Below, piece after piece: positions 16,471 to 25,383 of a DNA stretch of 64,000 bases; position 1 is the first letter of the stretch; every line of letters begins with the position of its first letter. Both the position numbers and the translations under genes were made by a program. The notes below the pieces were generated by a model. It was not told where the DNA came from and made no database searches. It saw only the letters and a list, made by a program, of their open reading frames with translations. Source of the stretch: Modicisalibacter muralis (GTDB lineage: Bacteria > Pseudomonadota > Gammaproteobacteria > Pseudomonadales > Halomonadaceae); assembly GCF_900102945.1 (NCBI RefSeq), contig NZ_FNGI01000012.1, positions 60,018-124,017 on the forward strand, written 5' to 3'.

Positions 16471-16628
16471 CATAACGCGGTCGCTGGGTAAGCGCTGCAC
16501 GGCCGGCGTCAATAGGCCTGCAGAATCTGGCGTCCATGGGCGCTACCTTGGAGTCCGCCTGCTCAGGCCTTGGCGGGTTCCAAGCAATTGCTCTCGAGCG
16601 ATTCGAACGGGCAAGAGAGGTGGAGACG

Positions 16629-16829
16629 ATGAAACAGGTAATACAGGCTATGAACGGCGTGCGGAGTCTCGACAATGAACTCACTGCCCTAGCGTCACAG
16701 CGCCGGCCCATCAGTGAAGCGAAACCGTCGGCTCCCCCGCAAGCGGACAGCTCCATCGAAGACATGTTGGATGAAGCGAGCATGGAATCATTCCCGGCGA
16801 GCGATCCGCCGGCATGGATCTGGCGCTGA
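16629..16829 (+). CDS. small conserved protein with SFPASDPPAW tail
   Basis: 66 residues. The C-terminal MLDEASMESFPASDPPAW motif recurs in many small proteobacterial proteins of unknown function; the rest is polar and low in complexity. The ATG at 16629 follows a GAGGTGGAG stretch. The same frame extends 31 codons upstream but without a good ribosome site. It lies between the hemerythrin gene and the convergent norR. No function can be assigned. Confidence 0.6.
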   Translation: MKQVIQAMNGVRSLDNELTALASQRRPISEAKPSAPPQADSSIEDMLDEASMESFPASDPPAWIWR

Positions 16830-16858
16830 TTTAGGTGTTGCTATGCTTCGGTATCGGC

Positions 16859-18406
16859 TTAGGAATCGTGCCGACTCTCGGACTTGAGACCAAGCCGGTG
16901 CGCCAGCTTATGCAGATTGCTGGGGTCCACCGAGAGCATTCTTGCCGCCGCCGCCCAGTTGTCTTCGGCCTGAGCCAGCGCCTGGCGAATGGCTGCACGC
17001 TGAGCACGCGCCACGCTGTTATGCAAGGTTTCCATTGGCTGTTGGTAAGATACTTCTTCAGTTATTTCGATACCCCGCGGCGTGAAAGGCAGGTCAAGCA
17101 GCTCCGGTTCCAGAGTCACAATATCCTCTCGCTGGGCCCCTCGACTCAAGGCCTTGATTGCTCCGCGGCTAATAACATGCTCAAGTTCACGCACATTGCC
17201 GGGCCAATCATAGCGACACAGCACCTCTTCGGCCGCAGGAGAGAGACGCAAGCTACGCAATCCCAGGCGGGTGCGGTTGAGTTCAAGAAAATGCCCGGCC
17301 AACACCAGCACATCGCTGCCACGTTCGCGTAGCGGCGGGATCGGCACCGGATACACCGAGAGACGGTGATAGAGATCCGCGCGGAAATGACCATCGCGCA
17401 CGCTGTCGCGCAATTGCCGGTTGGTTGCGGTAATAATACGTACGTCGACATGCCGTGGCACATCCTCACCAAGGCGCTGAATCTCACCGTTCTGTAGAGC
17501 CCTTAGCAGCTTGGCCTGAACGCTCAGCGGCAGCTCGCCGATCTCATCAAGGAACAGGGTTCCGCCATCGGCTGCTTCGAAGCGCCCCGCGCGGGCATTG
17601 CCCGCCCCCGAAAAGGCTCCCTTCACGTGACCGAACAGCTCGCTTTCGGCCAGCGATTCCGGCAGCGCCGCGCAGTTGACTTGTATCAACGGCTTCCGGC
17701 GTCGTCTTGAGCGCTGATGCAGGCGTCGCGCGAAGAGCTCCTTACCCACCCCGGTCTCACCGGTTAACAGCACCGGCAGCTCCGAGTCGGCTACCACCTC
17801 GATCTCATCCAATAGACGGCGTATCGGCGCGCTCTGCCCAATAATCTCACCCTCATCCCGGCTAGTGGCGATCTCTCCCATTTCATCGCTGCGAACCAGG
17901 CGTAGCCCACGAATATCCTGTTCTAACCGGGTCATGCGCACCGCTGCCTCGACCAGTAAGGTGAAACGCTGCAGATCGTCGCGGGCATCATCGTCGAAGG
18001 TGCCGGCCCGCAGTGCATCCAATGTCAGCGCACCCCATAGGCTGCCCTGGATATACAGACTGATACCCATGCAGTCATGGACCGGCAGTGGCTCGCCGAC
18101 ATGGTTTTCTACCAGGCCATCGTAGGGGTCCGGCAATGTTGAATCAGGCGGGAAAGCCACCGTCTCGCGGCTCGCCAGAATCGTGGCGAGCCTGGGGTGC
18201 TGGGCGACGACGAAACGACGGCCCAGCGCTTCGCGCGTCAGGCCATCCACCGCGACCGGGCTTAAAGCGTCGTCATCCAACCGCAGCAGACCGACGGCAC
18301 CACAGTGAAAATACTCGCGTAGCATGCATACCAGCCGCTGCAAACGCACCGCACTAGGCAATTCGGTAGTCAGATCAGCGAGCAAGGCGCTTTCAAGCCC
18401 GATCAT
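16859..18406 (-). CDS. norR: NO-responsive sigma-54 activator, copy 1
   Basis: NorR-type enhancer-binding protein, 515 residues: GAF sensor (about 15-160), AAA+ domain (about 185-420) and Fis-type helix-turn-helix at the end. The residues of the NO-sensing iron site in E. coli NorR are present as R72, D93, D96, H110, C112 and D130. Walker A is GETGVGKE (216-223) and Walker B is GGTLFLDE. The sigma-54 contact loop reads GAFSGA, not GAFTGA. The start at 18406 has GAGGGT upstream and lines up with E. coli NorR. It begins two bases after the sirB2 stop, so it is the last gene of the hmp row. Confidence 0.92.
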   Translation of the reverse strand: MIGLESALLADLTTELPSAVRLQRLVCMLREYFHCGAVGLLRLDDDALSPVAVDGLTREALGRRFVVAQHPRLATILASRETVAFPPDSTLPDPYDGLVENHVGEPLPVHDCMGISLYIQGSLWGALTLDALRAGTFDDDARDDLQRFTLLVEAAVRMTRLEQDIRGLRLVRSDEMGEIATSRDEGEIIGQSAPIRRLLDEIEVVADSELPVLLTGETGVGKELFARRLHQRSRRRRKPLIQVNCAALPESLAESELFGHVKGAFSGAGNARAGRFEAADGGTLFLDEIGELPLSVQAKLLRALQNGEIQRLGEDVPRHVDVRIITATNRQLRDSVRDGHFRADLYHRLSVYPVPIPPLRERGSDVLVLAGHFLELNRTRLGLRSLRLSPAAEEVLCRYDWPGNVRELEHVISRGAIKALSRGAQREDIVTLEPELLDLPFTPRGIEITEEVSYQQPMETLHNSVARAQRAAIRQALAQAEDNWAAAARMLSVDPSNLHKLAHRLGLKSESRHDS

Positions 18407-18408
18407 TT

Positions 18409-18813
18409 TCACCCTCTGGTGGTAATGAGGAACTGCCACCAGGATAGCGGATGGTGGGTGACAGCGGCGCCGACGATATAAATGAAGATCGCCACGGCGG
18501 CAATCGCCGCCAGGCCACGTATCAGCGGCGTTCTACCGCGCTTTATGGCGAAACTACCCACCATGATATAAGCGACCAGCCCGATTAGCTTAGCCATTAG
18601 CCAAGGCTGCTGAGTGGGCCAGGCGCGCAGCAGCACCATCAGCCAGACGCCGAACACCAGCAGCACGCTATCCACCAGATGCGGCACAATGCGCACCCAG
18701 CGCCGCTTAAGCCGTGGAGATTCGCGCACCGACCACCAGGCACGCAGCATGAATAGCGCCAAGCTGAACCCGACAGCCGTCATATGGATCTGTTTAACCA
18801 GGAAATAATCCAC
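18409..18813 (-). CDS. SirB2 family membrane protein
   Basis: 134 residues with four hydrophobic helices and the family features KQIHMTAVGFSLALFMLRAW near the N-terminus and VDSVLLVFGVWLM in the second helix. GAGAGG lies five bases before a GTG start. SirB2 proteins have no established biochemical role. Here the gene sits two bases before norR and 32 bases after the CZB gene on the same strand, so it is probably expressed with NO-detoxification genes. Confidence 0.85.
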   Translation of the reverse strand: MDYFLVKQIHMTAVGFSLALFMLRAWWSVRESPRLKRRWVRIVPHLVDSVLLVFGVWLMVLLRAWPTQQPWLMAKLIGLVAYIMVGSFAIKRGRTPLIRGLAAIAAVAIFIYIVGAAVTHHPLSWWQFLITTRG

Positions 18814-18845
18814 GCGAGCCTCTCAAGAAGGCAAAACACCGGGTG

Positions 18846-19955
18846 CTATACGACGCTCAAGCCAGGCGAGGGCAGACTGCGCGCAGCCCTCTCGGTAAGA
18901 GACGCTGGGCGCCCACGCTGCATGACCAGACGCAGCCGCGTCATGACATTCAGGTTGGCCTGTTCCATGGCCGCCAAGGCCACCAATGCGGCTTCCTGGT
19001 TTCCGGCATGAAAGTGGCTGACCGCCTCTTGAGCCTGCACATGAACCTGCCGATGCGGCTCCTCCAGGGCGCGAAAGCCCTCGGCATTGGCAAATAAGGC
19101 ACTGCCTTCCCCTTCATAGTACCAACGCCCAAGTCGGCACTCCGTCTCGGATGGGAAACTAGCAGCGGTGGCATTCGACAGGCCCATGAAGACACGATAC
19201 ACCTCGAGCTTGATCTGTAGCTCTTCGAGGTTGGCGAGTTCGATCTCGCTGAGCATCGCCGCGAAGCCTAGTGCAACGCTACTTTCATGAGACAGGGAAA
19301 GCAGGCGCCCGGTGCGCTCCAGCACGCTGTTGGCCTCGCCACTAAGCTTATCGGCATCATGGGCATTGCCGCGCATATGCGTATCGGTATCACTGGCCTG
19401 GGATTGGATATGCTTGATCAGGTCGCCGATCTCGACGGTCGCGCCACCGGTGCGACCAGCCAGGTTGCGTACCTCGCTGGCGACCACCGCGAAACCACGC
19501 CCCGACTCGCCCGCACGGGCCGCTTCAATGCTGGCATTGAACGCCAGCAAATTGGTCTGCCGAGAGATATTGTCGATAATTTCGACGAAATCGCTGATTC
19601 GCTCGGCATCGCTGTTTAGCGTGGCCGCCTGGCTGGCGGTGTCGCCGATGCGTACATTCATGCTGGCTAGCTCGGCGACGATTATCTCCAGGGCGCCGCG
19701 ACTGGCTTGCGACTCCTGAGCGGTGCGCTCGGTCGCCTGGCGATTGTCGGTGAGCAGTCGCGAAAGATCGGCGAAGGATTCGCGCAATGTGACCAGCGAC
19801 TCACCGAAGCCGGTCAGATTCTCGAAAACCCGCCGGGTCAGTTGCTTCTCACTCTCGAGCGTCGCAATACGACTTAACAGTGCTTCACGCTCCTGGCTGT
19901 ATGCTTTTTCCCCTGTACGCTCCGTCATGCTCGTGCGTTTCTTCAGTCGTAACAT
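18846..19955 (-). CDS. soluble methyl-accepting-chemotaxis-like protein with CZB domain
   Basis: 369 residues, no membrane helix, so cytoplasmic. A coiled coil (15-110) leads into a short MCP signalling hairpin whose tip reads [31 protein letters not shown] in two adjoining pieces (133-163). The C-terminal CZB zinc-binding domain (about 235-315) keeps C273 (CRLGRWYY), H301 and H305 (PHRQVH), but the first zinc ligand, normally His, is Glu245. The start at 19955 has AAGGA seven bases upstream. It lies in the hmp-nnrS-CZB-sirB2-norR row. CZB domains sense zinc or oxidants such as hypochlorite; an NO-stress input is an inference from context. Confidence 0.86.
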   Translation of the reverse strand: MLRLKKRTSMTERTGEKAYSQEREALLSRIATLESEKQLTRRVFENLTGFGESLVTLRESFADLSRLLTDNRQATERTAQESQASRGALEIIVAELASMNVRIGDTASQAATLNSDAERISDFVEIIDNISRQTNLLAFNASIEAARAGESGRGFAVVASEVRNLAGRTGGATVEIGDLIKHIQSQASDTDTHMRGNAHDADKLSGEANSVLERTGRLLSLSHESSVALGFAAMLSEIELANLEELQIKLEVYRVFMGLSNATAASFPSETECRLGRWYYEGEGSALFANAEGFRALEEPHRQVHVQAQEAVSHFHAGNQEAALVALAAMEQANLNVMTRLRLVMQRGRPASLTERAARSLPSPGLSVV

Positions 19956-19989
19956 GCTGGTTTCCTTTTTATTCCGCCCGATGCGTCGA

Positions 19990-21201
19990 TTACCCTTCCG
20001 CCCCATCAGCACGATTTGACAGCAAAATATGACTGTAACGGTATAAATACAGGCCGAAGGCCAGACACCAGAACACGATGGCGAAGCTCAGTGCCCAGTG
20101 GCTGGCTAGCGGCCACACGGCAGGTAGCAAGGCGCGCAGTATCGCCGCCAGCACCAGTAGAACCAGGGCGATACCGATCCCCGGCAGGGTCACGATGGAG
20201 CGCCCGGTATGCCCCAGCGCAACGCGCGATATCATCGCCAATATCATGCTGGCCATGCCACCCACGGTCAGGGCATGCACCGCCAGCGATGTCGCCACGA
20301 TGCCCAGCGCGGCCAGGCCCCACATAATCAGACCGATGCAGATGAAGGCATAACTGACATGCAGCCCCCATAGCAGCGGTTCACGCCAGCTAAGCCAGCC
20401 TTCCCAACGCAGTAATCGCAGGGCATTGCCTAGCCCGGCGGTGAAGGCGAGGGCCGCCCACCCACTGGCCGGGAGCGGCATTCCGGCCAACCCAGCTAGC
20501 TGCATCAGCAGCATGGCCACCACGCTACCGAGTGCCACGACTTCCAGCCATGCTGGACGCGTTGGCGCTGGGCGCTGCAAGCGGCGCGAGGTGAAGAACG
20601 GAATGACCCGGCCGCCCAGCACGATCATCAGTAGCACGATCAGTAGTACCGCGAGATGCGCCGAACCGCGCATCAATAGGGCATCGCCGAGAACCAATGC
20701 GTAATGCATCAAGCCGTTGCTCAAGGCCAGTAGCGCCAGCACCGGCACGAAGATCAGGTTGCGCCACTGCCGCACTCTGATCACCGGCCAAGCCAGGGCC
20801 ATGGCCACCAGCGGCAGGAAGGCCACATCCACCAGCATCAACACCCATGGCGATAGCCCCAGTGGCGAGGCCATTAGCAGGCGCCCCAACAACCATAGCC
20901 CCGCCAGTGCCAGCAATGGCACGCCACGCAATCCCGGCTGCCCCGTCCAGTTCTGCACGGCGGTAAGCAGGAAGCCGACCACGATCGCCGCGACGAAACC
21001 GAATAGCATTTCGTGCTGATGCCACCAGAACATGCCGCCATGTGGCTGCAGTAAGATGGTGCCATGCCAGAACGCCCCCCAGATCAGCATCGCCAGCAGG
21101 CTGAAAGCGGCACCGAGCAGAAAGAACGGTCGGAAGGCCAGCCGCCATAGCGGCGTGGCCCGAGTCAAAGCGGAGTGCACGATCATGGCGGCCTCGTTCA
21201 T
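19990..21201 (-). CDS. nnrS: NnrS family heme/NO-related membrane protein
   Basis: 403 residues with about twelve hydrophobic helices. The N-terminal signature FRPFFLLGA and [11 protein letters not shown] are typical of NnrS, a heme- and copper-containing membrane protein that protects against nitrosative stress in denitrifiers and Vibrio. It starts ten bases after hmp ends. An ATG at 21186 has a better ribosome site (GAGG, five bases before) and would remove five residues; the start is uncertain between the two. Confidence 0.92.
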   Translation of the reverse strand: MNEAAMIVHSALTRATPLWRLAFRPFFLLGAAFSLLAMLIWGAFWHGTILLQPHGGMFWWHQHEMLFGFVAAIVVGFLLTAVQNWTGQPGLRGVPLLALAGLWLLGRLLMASPLGLSPWVLMLVDVAFLPLVAMALAWPVIRVRQWRNLIFVPVLALLALSNGLMHYALVLGDALLMRGSAHLAVLLIVLLMIVLGGRVIPFFTSRRLQRPAPTRPAWLEVVALGSVVAMLLMQLAGLAGMPLPASGWAALAFTAGLGNALRLLRWEGWLSWREPLLWGLHVSYAFICIGLIMWGLAALGIVATSLAVHALTVGGMASMILAMISRVALGHTGRSIVTLPGIGIALVLLVLAAILRALLPAVWPLASHWALSFAIVFWCLAFGLYLYRYSHILLSNRADGAEG

Positions 21202-21211
21202 AAGGTATGGA

Positions 21212-22393
21212 TCAGGCGCTACGCAACGGCCGTGCCGGGCCGAAGTACTCGTAATGCCGGCGCTCGGCAGCCACGCCCAAGTCTTCCAGATGCTCGTCGA
21301 CGCAGCTCATGAAGCCCTGCGGGCCGACGAAGTAGCAGCGCGGTTGGCCCTCGGGCAAATAGCGCGCAAGCAGTTCACGGTCGATGAGGCCGACGTGATC
21401 GGGTGAGTCGTTGGCCTGGGGCTGGTCGTACAGCGTGACACTGCGCAGCTGTTGCGGATAACTCGACTTCAGGGCATCCAGCTCATCGCCGAAGGCATGA
21501 AGCTCACCGTGTTGCGCGGCATGCAGGTATACGACCTTGCGCCCCTGCTCCAGTGCCCGGCTGGCCAATGGCAGCATCGGTGTCTGGCCAACTCCGCCAC
21601 TGAGTAGCATCAGCGGCTCGTCGCCATCGATGAGGGTCAGATCGCCGGAGGGCGGCAACAACTCGAGTGTATCGCCGACCGTCATGAGCTCATGGAAATA
21701 GGAACTGACCCGCCCGCCCGGCTCGCGCTTGATCGACAGCCGATAGGTCTTGCCGTTGGGTGCGGCCGAGAGGCTGTAGTGGCGATAGACCGGCTCGCCA
21801 TCGATGGTCAGCTTGACGCCGATGAATTGCCCCGGCTCGAAATCGGCCACCGGCCCGCCATCCTCGGGCGCCAGCACGAAGGAGCGAATCACCCGGCTCT
21901 CCTGGCGCGTCTCGGCGATGCGGAAGGTGCGTGTGCCGCGCCAGCCGCCCTCGCGATTGGCAAACTCGAGATAGCGATGATCCTCCATCTCGATCAGCAG
22001 GCCCGCCAGTTCCTCGTAGAGTCCGCTCCAGGCGTCAGCGATCTCGGCGGTCACGGCATCGCCCAGCACCTCACCGATCGCCGCCATCAGGCACTCGCCG
22101 ACGATGGGGTACTGGTCGGGGCGGATGCCCAAAGCCACGTGTTTGCTGACCACAGTGCTCATGACCTGCCGGGCCCGCTCGCGGTCCTTGCGCAGTTGGA
22201 CATAGGCCAGCACGCCGCTTGCCAGGGCCTTGGCCTGGCTGCCGCTGGCCTGGTGGGTGGCATTGAACAGCGCGCGAACGTCGGAATAGCGTTCGAACAT
22301 CAATGGGTAGAAGCGCAGGGTAATGGCGTCGAGGTGCTCGGCAACCACCGGCGCAGTGGCTTCGATCAGACGTTCCTGGGCGCTTGTCAGCAT
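21212..22393 (-). CDS. hmp: flavohemoglobin, nitric oxide dioxygenase
   Basis: Converts NO and oxygen to nitrate using NAD(P)H. 393 residues: globin domain (1-140) with Y29, Q53 and proximal heme ligand H85 at the same positions as in E. coli Hmp; FAD domain with RHYSLS; NAD domain with GGVGQTPML and a C-terminal YEYFGP. GGAGTG lies before the ATG. It heads the row hmp-nnrS-CZB-sirB2-norR (gaps of 10, 34, 32 and 2 bases). A sigma-54 promoter lies 45 bases upstream. Confidence 0.96.
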   Translation of the reverse strand: MLTSAQERLIEATAPVVAEHLDAITLRFYPLMFERYSDVRALFNATHQASGSQAKALASGVLAYVQLRKDRERARQVMSTVVSKHVALGIRPDQYPIVGECLMAAIGEVLGDAVTAEIADAWSGLYEELAGLLIEMEDHRYLEFANREGGWRGTRTFRIAETRQESRVIRSFVLAPEDGGPVADFEPGQFIGVKLTIDGEPVYRHYSLSAAPNGKTYRLSIKREPGGRVSSYFHELMTVGDTLELLPPSGDLTLIDGDEPLMLLSGGVGQTPMLPLASRALEQGRKVVYLHAAQHGELHAFGDELDALKSSYPQQLRSVTLYDQPQANDSPDHVGLIDRELLARYLPEGQPRCYFVGPQGFMSCVDEHLEDLGVAAERRHYEYFGPARPLRSA

Positions 22394-22435
22394 TGTTACA
22401 CTCCTTCATGGTGTATGAGATATGTCACCTTTGAA

Positions 22436-22454
22436 GGAGCAACCGCTATGCCAG
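22436..22454 (-). promoter_or_regulatory. sigma-54 promoter of hmp
   Basis: On the minus strand TGGCAT-AGCGG-TTGCT matches TGGCAC-N5-TTGCW in all but one base; GG and GC are ten bases apart. The predicted transcription start is near 22427 and hmp starts at 22393. Confidence 0.72.
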
Positions 22455-22583
22455 ATTCGGGGCTTTTTCAGCACCCGCGACACTCTGCCACGGCGCTGCC
22501 CCACAGCCCACGCCATACGGGACAATGGAGCGCACGATCCACCACTAGCCACCGCCAGGATGTTGCGACTCTCGCCGGGCAAT

Positions 22584-22647
22584 GTGCAAATGACACACTC
22601 ACCAGTTATCATTTTTACAATCACCCACCATAGTCGGTCAAAATGAC
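22584..22647. promoter_or_regulatory. putative NorR sites between hmp and norR copy 2
   Basis: GTCA-AAA-TGAC at 22637-22647 is an exact copy of the E. coli NorR core GTCA-N3-TGAC and overlaps the start codon of the second norR. A second GT-N7-AC element (GTGCAAATGAC) lies at 22584-22594, 53 bases away, about five helical turns. Seen from hmp the centres are at about -215 and -162. No site was found at the usual -70 to -120 positions. Confidence 0.5.
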
Positions 22648-24217
22648 ATCCTTTCTGGTCGCCTTACGCAAGCTACTCGCCCAACTCAGCGAAGGGCACC
22701 CAGCGGAAGCCCTGCACGATCACTGGGCGCGACTTCTCGATGCCATGGTCGGCGCCTATCGTGCCGATGCCAGCACGCTGATGGTGATGACCGATACCGG
22801 CCTGCGACCGGTGGCGTTACTCGGCCTGCATGACGAGGTGCGCGGCAGAAACTTCACCTTGCAGGCCCACCCACGCCTGGCAGCCATCGCCGCTCACCCC
22901 GGCGTATGCCGCTTCCCGCCGGATAGCGATTTGCCCGACCCCTTCGACGGCTTGCTCGATGAGAATCTCAGCGAAGTGCATGACTGCCTGGGCGTCGCCC
23001 TGCGTGACGGCCCCCGGCTCACCGGCCTGTTGACCCTGGACGCCCTCGAACCGGGGCGCCTCGAACATATCGACGAACAGGAACTGCTCGCCACGGCCAG
23101 CCTGCTCGGCACCTGCGTGCGCCTGGCCACGCAGCTTAGCGCGACCCGCTCACGGCTCAGCGAAGCGCTCGACCAGGACCGCCCGCCCCAGGCTGCCCTG
23201 CACTGGAGCAGCCCGGCCATGCGCCGCCTTGACGAAGCCATCACGCTGGTCGCGCCCACCGATATGAATGTGTTGCTGCATGGCGAGACCGGCGTCGGCA
23301 AGGAGCGCGTGGTGCGCGCGCTGCATAATCGTTCGTCGCGCCATCAGGGACCGTTGGTGCAGGTCAACTGCGCGGCCCTGCCCGAGCATCTGATCGAGAG
23401 CGAGCTGTTTGGCCATCGCCGTGGTGCCTTCTCCGGCGCGGTGCGCGATCATCGTGGCCATTTCGCCATGGCCGATGGCGGCACGCTGATGCTCGACGAG
23501 ATCGGTGAGCTGCCGCTGACCCTGCAACCCAAGCTGCTGCGTGTGCTGCAGGAGGGCGATATTCAGCCGTTGGGTAGCGAACACCCGCAGCGTATCGATG
23601 TGCGCATCATTGCCGTGACCAATCGCGACCTGGCCGCCGAAGTCGCCACCGGGCGCTTTCGCGAGGATCTGTATCATCGCCTGAGCGTCTTTCCGTTGTC
23701 GGTGCCGCCACTGCGCGAGCGTCGTGAAGATATCCCGCTGCTGGCCGGGCGCTTCCTCGAGGACAACCGCATTCGCCTGGGCCTGGCCAACCTGCGCTTG
23801 GCCGAGGATGCCGAGGCGGCGCTGCTGAACTGGCACTGGCCGGGTAACGTTCGCGAACTGGAGCACACCCTGGGCCGCGCCGCGCTGCGCGCACTTGGCG
23901 ATTACCTGGGTGAAGCCAGCGTTACCGGCGACTCACGCCGCCGCGCCGTGGTGCGTATCGCTCGCAGTCACCTGGAGCTGCCCCAGACGACGCTCGAGCA
24001 TCCCGACGAGTCATCTTCAGCGCCAGCTACGCCAACGGCGAAAGCCCATGACGCGGAACGATGGTCTACCCTGCGCCAGGCTACCGAGGCCTTTCAACGC
24101 CGGCATATCCATCAGGCGCTGGCTGCCCACGGCGGCAACTGGGCGGCCACCGCCCGTGCTCTGGAGATGGATAGCGGCAACCTGCACCGCCTGGCGCGGC
24201 GCCTGGGTCTGAAGTGA
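22643..24217 (+). CDS. norR: NO-responsive sigma-54 activator, copy 2
   Basis: Second NorR paralog, 524 residues, divergent from hmp. GAF residues of the NO-sensing iron site are present as R78, D99, D102, H113, C115 and D133. Walker A is GETGVGKE (214-221), and the sigma-54 loop is GAFSGA (261-266) as in copy 1. The C-terminal helix-turn-helix (NWAATARALEMDSGNLHRLA in part) is typical. The linker between AAA+ and DNA-binding domain (about 430-475) differs strongly from copy 1. The ATG was chosen by alignment with E. coli NorR. Likely regulator of hmp, the hemerythrin gene or both. Confidence 0.92.
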   Translation: MTSFLVALRKLLAQLSEGHPAEALHDHWARLLDAMVGAYRADASTLMVMTDTGLRPVALLGLHDEVRGRNFTLQAHPRLAAIAAHPGVCRFPPDSDLPDPFDGLLDENLSEVHDCLGVALRDGPRLTGLLTLDALEPGRLEHIDEQELLATASLLGTCVRLATQLSATRSRLSEALDQDRPPQAALHWSSPAMRRLDEAITLVAPTDMNVLLHGETGVGKERVVRALHNRSSRHQGPLVQVNCAALPEHLIESELFGHRRGAFSGAVRDHRGHFAMADGGTLMLDEIGELPLTLQPKLLRVLQEGDIQPLGSEHPQRIDVRIIAVTNRDLAAEVATGRFREDLYHRLSVFPLSVPPLRERREDIPLLAGRFLEDNRIRLGLANLRLAEDAEAALLNWHWPGNVRELEHTLGRAALRALGDYLGEASVTGDSRRRAVVRIARSHLELPQTTLEHPDESSSAPATPTAKAHDAERWSTLRQATEAFQRRHIHQALAAHGGNWAATARALEMDSGNLHRLARRLGLK

Positions 24218-24257
24218 GCCTGGCCATGCACATCACGCACAATCATCAGAGAACCGC

Positions 24258-25313
24258 ATGAATACGTTTCGTAAAGGGCTCGGTCACCGTCTGGACGATA
24301 GCACCGCGCAGCTATTTCCCGGCTACTTCGCGCTGGTGATGGCGACCGGTGCCGTCGCCATCGACACCTATGTGCTCGGCATGCCCTCACTCGCTTGGCT
24401 GCTAGCGCTGCTCGGCACCTTCGCCTATGCCGGGCTATGGCTGTTGACCCTGATGCGCGCAATGCGCTACCCCAGGCGACTCGTCGGCGATCTGAACGAT
24501 CATGCGCGCGGGCCGGGGTTCTTTACGCTGGTCGCCGCCACCGGCATCCTCGGCACGCAATGGCTGCTGATCGCCCAGGCCACGCTGGCGGCACAGCTGT
24601 TATGGTTACTGGCGGTCACCCTGTGGCTGGCAGTAATGTACGCCTTCTTCATCGCCGTCATCGTGCAACAAGACAAACCGGCAATGGAGCAAAGCATCAA
24701 TGGCGCCTGGCTGCTGACCACCGTCAGCACGCAATCCGTCGCCGTGCTGACGGCGCTGCTGCCGTGGTCCGAGGCACGCAGCGAAGCGGCGCTGTTATTT
24801 GCCTTGTGCATGTTCCTGCTCGGCTGCGCGCTGTACCTGATCATCATTACTCTGATCGTCTACCGGCTGGTTTTCCTGCGCCTTTCGGCGGCGGCGTTGA
24901 CTCCGCCCTACTGGATCAACATGGGTGCCGTTGCGATTACCACCCTGGCCGGCTCGACACTGATTCTGCGCGCCGGATCCGATACGCTGCTGACCGACTT
25001 CGTGCCGTTTCTCAAGGGCTTCACGCTACTGTTCTGGGCGCTGGCCAGTTGGTGGATCCCACTGCTGGTCGGGCTGTCGTTGTGGCGTCACCTGGTGCGC
25101 CGTTACCCGCTGCGTTACGACGCGCAGCTGTGGGGCATGGTCTTTCCCTTGGGCATGTACACCACCGGCACCTTGAGCCTGTCCCAGGCACTCGACATCG
25201 GCTTTCTCAGGGCGATTCCGCAGGTCACGGTGTGGTTCGCGCTTACGGCCTGGCTGATTGTCGGCCTGGCCATGCTCAATCATTGGCGCCACTTGCCACC
25301 GGACAGCGCTTGA
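24258..25313 (+). CDS. TDT/TehA-family transporter
   Basis: 351 residues with about ten hydrophobic helices. It resembles the tellurite-resistance/dicarboxylate (TDT) family, with PGYFALVMATGAVAI near the N-terminus and LWGMVFPLGMYT in the penultimate helix. Family members include TehA, Mae1 and SLAC1-type anion channels. It begins 40 bases after norR copy 2 on the same strand, so the two may be cotranscribed. Substrate is unknown; an anion or weak acid is possible. The ribosome site is weak. Confidence 0.78.
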   Translation: MNTFRKGLGHRLDDSTAQLFPGYFALVMATGAVAIDTYVLGMPSLAWLLALLGTFAYAGLWLLTLMRAMRYPRRLVGDLNDHARGPGFFTLVAATGILGTQWLLIAQATLAAQLLWLLAVTLWLAVMYAFFIAVIVQQDKPAMEQSINGAWLLTTVSTQSVAVLTALLPWSEARSEAALLFALCMFLLGCALYLIIITLIVYRLVFLRLSAAALTPPYWINMGAVAITTLAGSTLILRAGSDTLLTDFVPFLKGFTLLFWALASWWIPLLVGLSLWRHLVRRYPLRYDAQLWGMVFPLGMYTTGTLSLSQALDIGFLRAIPQVTVWFALTAWLIVGLAMLNHWRHLPPDSA

Positions 25314-25330
25314 CGCCACGCCAAACGAAC

Positions 25331-25361
25331 TGGCCCCGCCACCAGAACGGTGACGGGGCCG
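25331..25361. terminator. hairpin between convergent TDT transporter gene and ssb
   Basis: GGCCCCG-C-CACC pairs with GGTG-A-CGGGGCC around an AGAAC loop. There is no clear T run on either side, so it may be a weak or rho-assisted bidirectional end. Confidence 0.5.
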
Positions 25362-25383
25362 GTTCAGGCTAGCCTTATCCCAG

